Source of the DNA: Actinomadura syzygii | GTDB taxonomy: Bacteria > Actinomycetota > Actinomycetes > Streptosporangiales > Streptosporangiaceae | NCBI RefSeq assembly: GCF_008085905.1 | Contig: NZ_VSFF01000004.1 | Location: 124,001 to 188,000, forward strand | Direction of reading: 5' to 3' | DNA: 64,000 nt | Shown here: positions 27,145 through 35,567 of the stretch, piece by piece | Layout: each line of letters starts with the position of its first letter | Numbering within the stretch: position 1 is the first letter of the stretch | Made by a program: the position numbers and the translations under genes | The notes under the pieces: model-generated | Seen by the model: only the letters and a program-made list of their open reading frames with translations | The model's database searches: none | Told to the model about the DNA's origin: nothing

Positions 27145-28527
27145 GTGGACGATTCGCGTGTCGAGCCGGGGCGGCGGCCCGAGGGCAGGCCGCTGCGCCG
27201 CCAGGTGCTGGTCGCGATCGTCGGGGTCACGGCCCTGGCGATCGTGCTGTTCGCCCTGCCGCTGGCCCTGTCGGTGCAACGGCTCTACCGGGACGAGACG
27301 ATCACCGAACTCGAACGGGACGCCACGAGGATCGCCGCCGTGGTCCCCGACGACCTCGCCCACAAGCCGCGGAGCGTGCCGCGGCCGGAAGGGCTCTCGC
27401 CCCACCTGACCGTGGGCGTCTACGGGCTCACCGGCTCCCGGTTGACCGGGGACGGACCGTCCCAATCCCCGCTGGCCGTCCGGGGGCGCGACGGGCGGGT
27501 CCATGACCGGGTCGAGCACGACCAGATCGCCGTCTCGGCCCCGGTCCCCTCCGACGAGGGCGTCACGGCGATCGTCCGGGTCAGCGCGCCCTACGATCTG
27601 ACCACCGACCGGATCGAGCGGGCCCTGCTCGCGATGGCCGGGCTCGCCGCCCTGATCGTCGGCTGCGCCGCGCTGCTGGCCCGCTACCTCGCCCGGCGGC
27701 TGGCCACACCGCTGGAACGCCTGACGGACGCGGCCCGCCGACTCGGCGGCGGCGACTTCAGCGTCCAGACCACACGCTCGGGCCTGCGGGAAGCCGACGA
27801 GGCCGGATCGGCCCTCACGACCACGGCCCGTCGGCTCGGCGCGGTCCTGGAACGGGAACGCGCCTTCAGCGCGGACGTGTCCCACCAGTTGCGCACACCG
27901 CTCACCGGTCTGCTCCTGGGGCTGGAGCGCGCGCTGGAACGGCCGGGCGCGGACCTGCGCGCCGCCATCGGCACGGCGGTCGAGCGGGGCCGCCGCATCC
28001 AGCGCATCATCGACGAACTGCTCGACCTGGCCCGCGACACCGGGCCGGAACGCCGACCGCTGGAGGTGCCCGCGCTGCTGGAGGACGTCCGTCTTCGCTG
28101 GCACGGCCCGCTGGCCTCCCGGGGCCGTCCGCTGACCATCGAGCGCGAGGACCCCCTCCCCGAGGCACGGGCGGCGCCGGCGGCGGTGTCACAGATCATG
28201 GACGTCCTTGTCGACAACGCCTTGGTGCACGGCCACGGCGAGGTCACCGTCCATGCCGGTGACGTCGGCGGCAGCCTGGCCATCGACGTGACCGACGAGG
28301 GGGCGGGCATCGCCGACGACGCCCCCGACGTCTTCGCCCGCCGCCGCACCCACCCGGCCGGGGCGCCCGGGGCGGGGCGCGGGATCGGGCTGGCGCTGGC
28401 GCGCTCCCTCGCCGAGGCCGAGGGCGGCCGGCTGGTGCTGCGCCGCGCGCGTCCGCCGGTGTTCACCCTGCTGCTGCCCGCGACGGCGGCGCCCGCCGAC
28501 CCGCCGTCTCAGGCGCCGGCCTCGTAG
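27145..28527 (+). CDS. Sensor histidine kinase
   Basis: GTG at 27145; 460 residues. A first membrane helix (VLVAIVGVTALAIVLFALPLA, about 15-35), a periplasmic loop of about 110 residues, a second helix (LLAMAGLAALIVGCAALLARY), HAMP (RRLATPLERLTDAARRL), HisKA with FSADVSHQLRTPLTGLL (His near 250), then HATPase motifs VDNALVHG and DEGAGI. Its response regulator is convergent and overlaps the last 19 bases, an unusual layout for a cognate pair. Divergence from the FtsX operon suggests it may respond to, or control, that exporter. Confidence 0.9.
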   Translation: MDDSRVEPGRRPEGRPLRRQVLVAIVGVTALAIVLFALPLALSVQRLYRDETITELERDATRIAAVVPDDLAHKPRSVPRPEGLSPHLTVGVYGLTGSRLTGDGPSQSPLAVRGRDGRVHDRVEHDQIAVSAPVPSDEGVTAIVRVSAPYDLTTDRIERALLAMAGLAALIVGCAALLARYLARRLATPLERLTDAARRLGGGDFSVQTTRSGLREADEAGSALTTTARRLGAVLERERAFSADVSHQLRTPLTGLLLGLERALERPGADLRAAIGTAVERGRRIQRIIDELLDLARDTGPERRPLEVPALLEDVRLRWHGPLASRGRPLTIEREDPLPEARAAPAAVSQIMDVLVDNALVHGHGEVTVHAGDVGGSLAIDVTDEGAGIADDAPDVFARRRTHPAGAPGAGRGIGLALARSLAEAEGGRLVLRRARPPVFTLLLPATAAPADPPSQAPAS

Positions 28528-29204
28528 CGGTAACCGCGCCCGCGAAGGGTGGTGATGGGCCCGGACTCCTCGCCGAGCGGGGAGAGCTTCCGCCGCAAGG
28601 CCGAGACGTGCACGTCGAGCGTCTTGGTCGACCCGAACCAGTTGACGTCCCAGACCTCGTCCATCAACTGCTCACGGCTGACCACCTGGCCCGCCCGGGA
28701 CACCAGGACGGCGAGCAGGTCGAATTCCTTCGGGCGCAGGTCCAGCTCGACGCCGTCCAGGAACGCCCGCCGGGCCGCCAGATCCAGCCGGAGCCGGCCC
28801 ACCTCGACGGCCCGGTCGTCGGGCAGGACCCGCTGACGCCGCAGATGGGCGCGCAACCGGGCCAGCAACTCCGTGAGCCGGAACGGCTTGGTCAGGTAGT
28901 CGTCGGCTCCCGCGTCGAGGGCGACGATCACGTCGAGTTCCGCGGTGCGGGCCGTCAGCACCACGATCACGGTGTCGGCAAGGAAACCGCGCAGCCTCCG
29001 GCACAGGACGGGGCCGTCGATGTCCGGCAGCCCGAGATCGAGCAGGATCAGATCGGGCGGACGCGTGCCCGCCGCGTCGATGGCCTCCTGGGCGGTGACC
29101 GCGAGGACGACTCCGTAACCGTGACCGGTGAGCGCCTCGACCAGTTCTGTCCCGATGGCCGGGTCGTCCTCGACGATCAGCAGTTGAGCAGTCACGATTT
29201 CCAT
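28509..29204 (-). CDS. OmpR-family response regulator
   Basis: The 231-residue protein has a receiver (VEDDPAIGTELVEALTGHGY, phospho-acceptor Asp 56 in LILLDLGLPDIDG, VLTARTAE, DDYLTKPF) and a winged-helix domain (FDLLAVLVSRAGQVVSREQL, TLDVHVSALRRKLS, GYRYE). ATG at 29204 is one base after the stop of the PAP2 gene, with GGAG inside the PAP2 end, so it is translated from the PAP2 message. Its 3' end overlaps the histidine kinase gene on the other strand by 19 bases. Confidence 0.92.
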   Translation of the reverse strand: MEIVTAQLLIVEDDPAIGTELVEALTGHGYGVVLAVTAQEAIDAAGTRPPDLILLDLGLPDIDGPVLCRRLRGFLADTVIVVLTARTAELDVIVALDAGADDYLTKPFRLTELLARLRAHLRRQRVLPDDRAVEVGRLRLDLAARRAFLDGVELDLRPKEFDLLAVLVSRAGQVVSREQLMDEVWDVNWFGSTKTLDVHVSALRRKLSPLGEESGPITTLRGRGYRYEAGA

Positions 29205-29205
29205 G

Positions 29206-29868
29206 CTAAGTATGCTCCAGCGAGCTCCGGCCCTGCGACGCCCCTGCGGTGGGGGGCCGCGCCGACAGCAGGAAACGCAGACGTCCGCCGCGCGCGCGTC
29301 GCACAATTGGGGACGCCTTCCCGACGGCCACCGTGAGCGGCGCCGCGAGGGCGAGGCCGACGATCGCGCCGACGGCGACGTCGTGGGGATAGTGGACCCC
29401 CACCCATACCCGTGACGCCGCCATCAGGACCGCTGCCACCGTCCCCGCCGCGCCGAGCCACCGGTTGACCGCCCACAGCGCGGCGGCCGCCGCGAATGCG
29501 ATGGCGGCGTGATTGCTGGGAAACGACCAGTCGCCCGCCGACGGGCATTTCTCCAGCGTGAAGCTGCCCGGGATGGCACGGCAGGGCCGGATCTCGTGAA
29601 CGGCCCCCTTGAGCATGGTGTTGACCCCGTATACCGCGACCACCACCACGGGGGCCGCGAGCGCCCGCGCCATCGTGGCGTCGCCGGCGCCGCGGGCCAG
29701 CCACCACGCTGCGACCATGACCGCCGCGAACAGCGCCAGTCCGACCGCGGAATAGAGGACGATCATGTCGTCCAGAAGGTCCGGAGTCTGCCGGGCCAGC
29801 CGGGTCACCTCGGCGTACAGGCCCGCGTCGGGCGAGGCGGGGCCGAGCAGGGACGTGGCAGCGCTCAT
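29206..29868 (-). CDS. PAP2-type membrane phosphatase (undecaprenyl-PP phosphatase-like)
   Basis: The 220-residue protein has five to six hydrophobic helices and the three PAP2 active-site blocks: K-x6-RPCRAIP (LKGAVHEIRPCR), SFPSNHAAI and SRVWVGVHYPHDVA. Such enzymes remove a phosphate from undecaprenyl pyrophosphate or related lipids, recycling the peptidoglycan lipid carrier; the substrate here is inferred from family and context. Two palindromic operators lie 32 and 50 bases upstream of the start. A response regulator follows at 1-base spacing. Confidence 0.87.
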   Translation of the reverse strand: MSAATSLLGPASPDAGLYAEVTRLARQTPDLLDDMIVLYSAVGLALFAAVMVAAWWLARGAGDATMARALAAPVVVVAVYGVNTMLKGAVHEIRPCRAIPGSFTLEKCPSAGDWSFPSNHAAIAFAAAAALWAVNRWLGAAGTVAAVLMAASRVWVGVHYPHDVAVGAIVGLALAAPLTVAVGKASPIVRRARGGRLRFLLSARPPTAGASQGRSSLEHT

Positions 29869-29899
29869 CCAGGTGTCCGATCGTGTTCACACACTGTTC

Positions 29900-29935
29900 G
29901 TCTACAGCACTGTAGACGTCTACATGACTGTAGAC
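29900..29935. promoter_or_regulatory. Tandem BlaI-type operators between PAP2 and BlaI-1
   Basis: Two adjacent 18-bp palindromes: GTCTACAGCACTGTAGAC (29900-29917) and GTCTACATGACTGTAGAC (29918-29935). Each has 7-bp arms around 4 bases and contains the TACA-n4-TGTA core of BlaI/MecI operators. They sit between divergent PAP2 and BlaI-1 starts, so binding would shut both. The same design recurs upstream of DedA (32481-32498). Confidence 0.85.
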
Positions 29936-29957
29936 GACCGTGTGGCAGACTCGGTTC

Positions 29958-30347
29958 GTGATCTCGGGAGAGCGCCGCCCCGCGGGTGAGCTCGAAGGCG
30001 CGGTACTCGATGCCCTCTGGGCCGCCGCGGAGCCGATGACCGTGCGCGAGGTCCAGGCCGCCGTGGGCGGAGGTCTGGCCCGGACGACCATCACCACCAT
30101 CCTGTCCCGGCTCCACGCCAAGGGCGTGGTGCGCCGGACGCGTACCGGGCGGACCTACGCCTACAGTCCCGCGGTGGCCGATCCGGCCGCGCTGACCGCC
30201 CGGCGAATGCTCAGGGAACTGGACGGGAGCGGCATCGACCGGCCGACGGTCCTGGCGCGTTTCGTCTCCGACCTCGACGCCGACGACGAGCGGCTGCTGC
30301 GTTCCCTGCTCCGGCGGCCCGGCCATGGAGGCGGCGCCACCGCCTAG
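29958..30347 (+). CDS. BlaI/MecI-family repressor (BlaI-1)
   Basis: A winged-helix repressor of about 129 residues: AGELEGAVLDALWAAAEPMT, ARTTITTILSRLHAKGVVRR, YSPAVADPAALTARRMLREL and a C-terminal helix ARFVSDLDADDERLLRSLL, the standard BlaI dimerisation tail. GTG at 29958 fits the family start; GTG at 29940 is an alternative. It lies 22 bases after the operator pair and is divergent from PAP2, so it very likely represses itself and PAP2. BlaI proteins are removed by proteolysis after BlaR1-type signalling. Confidence 0.88.
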   Translation: MISGERRPAGELEGAVLDALWAAAEPMTVREVQAAVGGGLARTTITTILSRLHAKGVVRRTRTGRTYAYSPAVADPAALTARRMLRELDGSGIDRPTVLARFVSDLDADDERLLRSLLRRPGHGGGATA

Positions 30348-30383
30348 CCGCGGGCGGCGGGCCGGATCCGCGCGGGCGCGTCC

Positions 30384-31331
30384 CTAGCCCGCCTGCGCGT
30401 GTTCGATGAGCTGGTGCAGGTCGAACGCCCCGTCGTTCGCCGCCAGGACCGACAGGGCGGCCAGGGCCAGGGTGGCCGCGACGAGCAGCACTCGCCGGGG
30501 TGGCGGGGGCGCGAGCAGCGCGGCGACCCTGCGAGGCAGCGGTCCGGGGCGGCGCCCGCCGCGTCGGGCGAGGGCGGAGCCGATGCCGAGCGCGGACGCG
30601 CCGCTCGGCCCGGGACGGTGGCTGCGGGCCAGCGCCGCCTTGCCGATCGCGCGCGCCGCCCGCTCCCGACCGGTGCGCGCGGCGGCGGACTCGTCGGCCC
30701 ACCGCTCGGTCGCGTAGACCACCGCGCCGCGCAGCGGCCACAGCAGCGGGTTGACGGCGGCGGCGAGGTGGGCCGCGGTCCGGAACAGATGGTGGCGTCC
30801 GGCCAGGTGGGCGCGCTCGTGGGCGAGCAGGACGTCCCGCTCGGCGGGATCGAGGACCGCCAGCATGCCGGTGGACACGACGATGCGCCCCGGCCGGCCG
30901 GGGAGGGCGAACGCGTCGGCCGCGTCGTCCGCCACGACGGCCAGCTCGCCCTCGCCGGGAAGCCCGCGGGCGGTCCGGGCGCCGTCCAGCAGCGCCCGGG
31001 CCTGCGTCGCCATGGCGTACCCCGCGCTGCCCAGGGACGTGAACAGCGCCAGAGCGGCGACCGCGGCCACGGCGGGGACCGGCTGGGCGCCATCGCGCAG
31101 GACATGCCCCGACAGGTGCCCGAGCCTGGCGATCAGCGGCAGCCGCAGCGCCCCGCCGAGGGCGAAGACCGCCAGCGTGGCCGTGCTGGCCAGGGCCAGC
31201 AGGGTTCCGGTCACGGTCAGCAGCCAGGTGGCCGTGCGGGGCGGCAGTCGCCCGGACAGCGGGCGCGCGGCGCACGCCATCACGGCCGGGAGCACCAACG
31301 GCAGGAACTCGTCCACGTCCATCACGCTCAC
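30384..31331 (-). CDS. M56-family metallopeptidase (BlaR1-like), without a penicillin-sensor domain
   Basis: The 315-residue membrane protein has four hydrophobic segments in the first 105 residues, then a cytoplasmic peptidase with HERAH at 171-175 (HExxH zinc motif) and AVVYATERWADESAA downstream supplying the third ligand. The C-terminus ends just after a last membrane helix (RRVLLVAATLALAALSVLAA), so the extracellular beta-lactam-binding domain of BlaR1 is absent. Its start overlaps the BlaI-2 stop, forming a BlaI-M56 pair; it probably cleaves BlaI repressors on an envelope signal sensed through its loops or a partner. Confidence 0.88.
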   Translation of the reverse strand: MSVMDVDEFLPLVLPAVMACAARPLSGRLPPRTATWLLTVTGTLLALASTATLAVFALGGALRLPLIARLGHLSGHVLRDGAQPVPAVAAVAALALFTSLGSAGYAMATQARALLDGARTARGLPGEGELAVVADDAADAFALPGRPGRIVVSTGMLAVLDPAERDVLLAHERAHLAGRHHLFRTAAHLAAAVNPLLWPLRGAVVYATERWADESAAARTGRERAARAIGKAALARSHRPGPSGASALGIGSALARRGGRRPGPLPRRVAALLAPPPPRRVLLVAATLALAALSVLAANDGAFDLHQLIEHAQAG

Positions 31332-31684
31332 CGGCCTTCGAGCAGTTCGCGCACCCGCCGCTCGTCCTCGCCGGACAGCGACTCGACGAATCGGGCCAGC
31401 ACCGTCTCCCGGTCGGGACGCCCGTCCAGAACCTGGTGCATGCGGTGCGCCGCGAGCCCCGGCTCATCGCTGACCGGTGCGTACCGGAAGGCGCGTCCCT
31501 CCTTGGTGCGGACGAGCAGCCCCTTGCCGTGCATCCGGGAGAGGATGGTCACCACGGTGGAGTAGGCGAGTCCCCCGTCCAGGCGGCGCCGCACCTCGGC
31601 GGCGGCCAACGCCTCACCGGCATCCTGCAGGACGCTCATGATCGCCGACTCCAGCGCGCCCGCCTCGCGCCGTCCGCCGGCCAT
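31328..31684 (-). CDS. BlaI/MecI-family repressor (BlaI-2)
   Basis: ATG at 31684 follows GAGGAGG; a longer frame from 31732 lacks it. The 118-residue protein has AGALESAIMSVLQDAGEALA, AYSTVVTILSRMHGKGLLVR, a positively charged wing (TKEGRAFRYAPV) and the C-terminal dimer helix ARFVESLSGEDERRVRELL. It shares the fold and length of BlaI-1 at 29958. The M56 start overlaps its stop by four bases. It is the second gene after DedA, with the palindrome at 32481 upstream of the group. Confidence 0.9.
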   Translation of the reverse strand: MAGGRREAGALESAIMSVLQDAGEALAAAEVRRRLDGGLAYSTVVTILSRMHGKGLLVRTKEGRAFRYAPVSDEPGLAAHRMHQVLDGRPDRETVLARFVESLSGEDERRVRELLEGR

Positions 31685-31728
31685 GCGCCTCCTCGCCGAA
31701 CCCTTCAGCACTTCCGCCGACCAGTGTG

Positions 31729-32433
31729 TCACGGCGCCGGGTCGTCGCTCTGCCTGCTGTTCCGCGCACTGCGAGCCTCACCGGACCTAGCCTTCCGGCG
31801 CCGGGCCCTCAGCAGTTCCACGCCCACCGGAAGCAGCGAGATCACCACGACCACGGCGACGGCGGGAAGCAGGTAGGTGTCGATGTTCGGAATCGAGGAC
31901 CCAAGCAGATAGCCCGCCAGCACCAGCCCGACGCTCCACACGAGCCCACCGGTGACCTGCCACAGTGTGAACGCTCCGGCGGGCACGTCCAGGGCGCCGG
32001 CCAACGGGTTGAGGACGGTCCGCACGACGGGCACGAACCGCGCCAGCACGATCGCCTTGGCATGCCCGTAGCGCCCCAGCAGTTCCTCCGCCCGCGCCAC
32101 GCCGTTCAGCAGGTGCCGGTTCCGGCTCCGGGCGAGCAGCACGCGCCCGCCGCGGCGCCCGAGGACGAACCCGCACTGCGCTCCGAGGATCGCCCCGGCC
32201 GCGGCAGCGCACAGCACCCAGGGCAGGGACAGCCGCGTGTCGCCATGCCCCCCGGCCGTGCACAACAGTCCCGCGGTGAACAGCAGCGAATCACCCGGCA
32301 GGAAGAAGCCGACGAGCAACCCCGTCTCAGCGAACAGCACCACCGCGATGCCGACCGTCCCGAAGGCCGCCAGCAGCGAACCCGCGTCCAGCGGATTCAC
32401 CACCGCCGGAACGACTCCCATGGCTTCGAGCAT
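31729..32433 (-). CDS. DedA-family membrane protein (lipid-carrier translocase-like)
   Basis: ATG at 32433 follows GGGGAG; the longer frame is not needed. The 234-residue protein has the DedA signature VVLFAETGLLVGFFLPGDSL (the FxEx...PGD pattern) and ARFVPVVRTVLNPLAGAL (R-x3-P-x-x-R-like), with four to five helices. DedA relatives have been shown to move undecaprenyl phosphate across the membrane (UptA), so a role in lipid-carrier recycling is likely here. It heads a DedA-BlaI-2-M56 group with a BlaI-type palindrome 48 bases upstream of its start. Confidence 0.88.
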   Translation of the reverse strand: MLEAMGVVPAVVNPLDAGSLLAAFGTVGIAVVLFAETGLLVGFFLPGDSLLFTAGLLCTAGGHGDTRLSLPWVLCAAAAGAILGAQCGFVLGRRGGRVLLARSRNRHLLNGVARAEELLGRYGHAKAIVLARFVPVVRTVLNPLAGALDVPAGAFTLWQVTGGLVWSVGLVLAGYLLGSSIPNIDTYLLPAVAVVVVISLLPVGVELLRARRRKARSGEARSARNSRQSDDPAP

Positions 32434-32480
32434 CACTCCCCGTTCCCGGACCGGCCCGACGTTCCCAGCCCTCCCAAAAA

Positions 32481-32498
32481 ATCTACATCCTTGTAGAT
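32481..32498. promoter_or_regulatory. BlaI-type operator upstream of DedA-BlaI-2-M56
   Basis: ATCTACATCCTTGTAGAT is a perfect 7+4+7 palindrome with the TACA-n4-TGTA core, matching the arm length and spacing of the two sites at 29900-29935. Its position 48 bases before the DedA ATG suits a repressor binding near the promoter. Confidence 0.85.
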
Positions 32499-32686
32499 AT
32501 TCGGTGGAGGTGTTCGGGGTCCCCGCGACCGCCGGCCGCGATACGCGGAGCCGACTCACCTTCCCTGCGGTGCGGGGCATCGAAAGATCACCATATGGAT
32601 TCGATGTATCACTATTGGCGACTCGGGTAGGTGAGAACCAATTCCTCCCAGGTCAACTGGCAGCACAAGTCTGGGGGGGGATCGCG

Positions 32687-33487
32687 ATGGTTCGCCGGCG
32701 GACGTCCTGGCGCGGCGCTTCAACGCTCCTCCTCGCCGTTCTGATCTTCTCGGCGGTGTGTGGCGCGTCCGGCAGGGCCGGGTGGTCGTCGGCGCGGCCT
32801 GGAGCCCGCGGTGGAGTGACCGCCGCGCAGCAGAGCTCGGCGGTCGCGACGGTCCGCCGGACGATACCGCTGGGCAGGTCGGTCCAGGGACGCCCGATCA
32901 CTGCGGTCGAGTTGGGGAACCCGCGTGCGAACCGGCGGGTGCTGGTCGTCGGCTGCGTGCACGGGAACGAGCCGGCCGGTGTACCGGTGGCGGACGCCCT
33001 GGCCGCCGGGTCCGCGCCGGCGAGCGCGGACCTGTGGGTGGTCCGCGTGCTCAACCCGGACGGTGTGGCAACCCAGACGCGGGGCAACGCGCGCGGCGTC
33101 GACCTCAACCGCAACTTCCCCGCACGGTGGCGTCCGGACGGCGCACCCGGCTCGGTCCACTATCCCGGCGGCAGGCCGCTCTCAGAGCCGGAGTCCCTGT
33201 ACGCCGCCGACCTCATACGGCGGGTCCGCCCGACTATCGGAGTGTGGTTCCACCAGGAAACGGCCGTCGTCGACGACTCCGAGGGCCCAAAGGGAGTCGA
33301 GCGGCGCTTCGCCCGGGATGTGGGACTCCCGCCACGGAAGCTCACCGACCATCCAGGGAGCGCCACGGGTTGGGAGAACACCCTCGTCCGCGGCAGCGCG
33401 TTCGTGGTCGAGCTCCCCGGTGGGCGGCTATCGGCGCAGGCGGTCCGCCGGTACGCGGACGCCGTCCGTCGGATCACCGGGCCGTGA
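32687..33487 (+). CDS. Secreted M14-family zinc peptidase (MpaA-like)
   Basis: ATG at 32687 follows a G-run; the frame is open upstream but without coding character. The 266-residue protein has an N-terminal signal (LLLAVLIFSAVCGASG) and peptidase M14 motifs: VVGCVHGNEPAG (His and Glu zinc ligands), NPDGVATQTRGNARGVDLNR and NFPARW (substrate loop), VWFHQETA (third ligand His) and VVELPGGRLS with the catalytic Glu. This resembles murein-peptide amidases (MpaA), so it may trim peptidoglycan peptides outside the cell. It is divergent from DedA. Confidence 0.85.
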   Translation: MVRRRTSWRGASTLLLAVLIFSAVCGASGRAGWSSARPGARGGVTAAQQSSAVATVRRTIPLGRSVQGRPITAVELGNPRANRRVLVVGCVHGNEPAGVPVADALAAGSAPASADLWVVRVLNPDGVATQTRGNARGVDLNRNFPARWRPDGAPGSVHYPGGRPLSEPESLYAADLIRRVRPTIGVWFHQETAVVDDSEGPKGVERRFARDVGLPPRKLTDHPGSATGWENTLVRGSAFVVELPGGRLSAQAVRRYADAVRRITGP

Positions 33488-33551
33488 CCGCGCGAGGCGC
33501 TGGTCAGGCACCGCGACAGAGGCCCGTCAACCCGCTGGTCCCGCTTCCCGA

Positions 33552-34904
33552 TCAGCCCGGTGGCAGCCGCAGGACGAACGTGCTGTGGCCGTCGAGGACC
33601 AGGTCGCCGCCCGCGGAGCGGGCGAGCCTGCGGGCCAGTGCCAGGCCCAGGCCCGCGCCCCGGTGGCCGTCGCCGGGCTCCGCGCGGTATCCGGGCTCGA
33701 AGACGTGGTCACGCGCGGCTTCGGAGATCCCGGCGCCGTCGTCGGAGACGACGATGGAGACACCGGGCTCGAACCGCACCACAACAGTCGTGGCAGCGTA
33801 GCGGCGCGCATTGTCCAGCAGTGGCGCGAGGGTCCGCTGGACGATCTCCGGCGGGGCGCCGACGGTCAGCTCTCCGTCACCGGTCTCCACCCGCAGGCGG
33901 GGCGCCGCCGAGGGCCACCGCGCGGACAGATCGGCCGCGAACTCCGCCAGATGGCAACGGCCGGGCAGCCGTGTGCTCCGGTTCCTGGCTTCGGCGAGCA
34001 GGGTCTCGCAGATCTGCTGCATCTCGTCGGCCGCGCTCCTGATCACATCGAGTGCCGCCCGGCGGCCCTCGGCGGGGCGGGGCCGCCGGTAGAGCCAGTC
34101 GGCCTCGGCGACGATCCTCGACAGCGGCGCGCGCAGTTCATGCGACAACTCGGCGCTCCACTGCTGCTCATGACGCAGCACGACGGCCAGGCGGTCCAGG
34201 AGTTCGTCAAGGCGGGCCGCCAGGGACGAGAGTTCGGCGGGACGGCGTCCCACGCCGAACCGGCGGCCGAGGTCGTGCCCGCTCCAGTCGGCGGCCTGGC
34301 GGGTCATCTCGGCGACCGGACGCAGCGCACGCCCCACCACGGCACGTGTCACCGCGTACACCCCCAGGAGCAGAAGCACGGCGAGGACGATCGATCCCGC
34401 GAGCGCCGAGGTCAGAGTCCGATGGTAGGAGCTCAGTCCGACCGCCGTCACGACCGTCCCGGCGCGGCGACCGCCGGGGCCGGGCAGGGGCAGGGCATAC
34501 CAGCGGACCCCGGCGGCGGTGGCGAAACCCGATCCCCGACCGGCGAGCGCGTCGGCCTGGCGCTGCAGCGAACGCCGCGTGTTGGGCCGCTCCACCGCGC
34601 GAGCGCCCTGATAGATCCAGATGTCGGTGTCCAGGGCGCTGTCGTCGGCGGGCTCGGCGATCCGCAGCGTGCCGCCGGGCAGCACCTGGACGGTGGACGC
34701 CGCCGCCTCCGCGCGTGTGCGCAGCAGGTCGTCGGCGTCCGCGCGCAGCCGGCCGCTGAGCAGGACGTTGAACAGCAACGTCAGCAACAGCACCCACGCG
34801 GCCGTGGTGACGAGGGCGAGCAGCGCCAGTCGCCCGCGCAAGGTGCGGGGCCTCGTTCGGAACAGCGTCCGCGGGACCAGGCGCGGCGGCGTACCCGGCC
34901 TCAT
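33552..34904 (-). CDS. Sensor histidine kinase (partner of the 34901-35557 regulator)
   Basis: ATG at 34904 overlaps the response regulator stop (ATGA). The 450-residue protein has a helix (LALLALVTTAAWVLLLTLLF), a periplasmic region of about 110 residues, a second helix (AGSIVLAVLLLLGVYAVT), HAMP (RALRPVAEMTRQAADW), HisKA with WSAELSHELRAPLSRI, and HATPase motifs LLDNARRYA, SDDGAGI and GLGLALARRL. It is the last gene of a membrane-protein/regulator/kinase operon. Confidence 0.92.
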   Translation of the reverse strand: MRPGTPPRLVPRTLFRTRPRTLRGRLALLALVTTAAWVLLLTLLFNVLLSGRLRADADDLLRTRAEAAASTVQVLPGGTLRIAEPADDSALDTDIWIYQGARAVERPNTRRSLQRQADALAGRGSGFATAAGVRWYALPLPGPGGRRAGTVVTAVGLSSYHRTLTSALAGSIVLAVLLLLGVYAVTRAVVGRALRPVAEMTRQAADWSGHDLGRRFGVGRRPAELSSLAARLDELLDRLAVVLRHEQQWSAELSHELRAPLSRIVAEADWLYRRPRPAEGRRAALDVIRSAADEMQQICETLLAEARNRSTRLPGRCHLAEFAADLSARWPSAAPRLRVETGDGELTVGAPPEIVQRTLAPLLDNARRYAATTVVVRFEPGVSIVVSDDGAGISEAARDHVFEPGYRAEPGDGHRGAGLGLALARRLARSAGGDLVLDGHSTFVLRLPPG

Positions 34905-35557
34905 GCGAACCGGTAGCCCACGCCGCGGACGGTGATGATGCCGCACTGCGCGTCCAACTCCCGGATCTTGCGACGCAGCCGCGTCATGTACTGATCGAGG
35001 GTGTTCTCCGACACCTGGGCTCCGTCCGGCCAGGCCGCGCCGAGCAGGGCATGTCGGCGGACGACCGCCGCCGGCTCGGCCATGAGGCGTGCCAGCAGGC
35101 GGAACTCCGTGGGCGTGAGGGCCACCGAACGGCCCCGGTGCTCCAGCGTGTGACGGGCAGGGTCGAGCGTGAGGGGCCCGGCCTCCGTGCGCGCCGGCCC
35201 CGCCCGGCGCAGCGCGGCACGCAGCCGGGCGGCCAGTTCCGCGAGATGGATCGGCTTGGCGAGGTAGTCGTCCCCGCCGGACGAGAAGCCCGACAATCGG
35301 TCGACCAAGGCGTCATGGGCGGTCAGGAACAGCACGGGGACGTCCACGCCGCGCGCTCGCAGGGCCTGGCAGACGTCCCTGCCGTCGGAGTCGGGCAGCG
35401 CGACGTCCAGGACGACGGCGTCCACCGCGCCGGCGCGCAGCGCTCCGGCGCCGTCGTCGGCGGTCGACACGGCGAAGCCCTCTTCCCGCAGGCCGCGGGC
35501 GAGGGCCGCGCGCAGTGGCCGATCGTCTTCCACGATCAGCACGTGATGGGTGGTCAC
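34901..35557 (-). CDS. OmpR-family response regulator
   Basis: GTG at 35557; 218 residues. Receiver domain with VEDDRPLRAALARGLREEGF, phospho-acceptor Asp 51 in DAVVLDVALPDSDG, FLTAHDA and DDYLAKPIHL; winged helix with LTPTEFRLLARLMAEPAAVV, ENTLDQYMTRLRRKIRELDA and GYRFA. It starts 11 bases after the stop of the membrane gene and overlaps the kinase start, so the three form one operon. Confidence 0.92.
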   Translation of the reverse strand: MTTHHVLIVEDDRPLRAALARGLREEGFAVSTADDGAGALRAGAVDAVVLDVALPDSDGRDVCQALRARGVDVPVLFLTAHDALVDRLSGFSSGGDDYLAKPIHLAELAARLRAALRRAGPARTEAGPLTLDPARHTLEHRGRSVALTPTEFRLLARLMAEPAAVVRRHALLGAAWPDGAQVSENTLDQYMTRLRRKIRELDAQCGIITVRGVGYRFA

Positions 35558-35567
35558 CGCCCCAGTA

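Noticed and set aside
32925..34916. A 663-codon plus-strand frame overlapping M14 and the second histidine kinase
   Set aside because: It spans two well-supported genes in wrong frames and has no recognisable domain.
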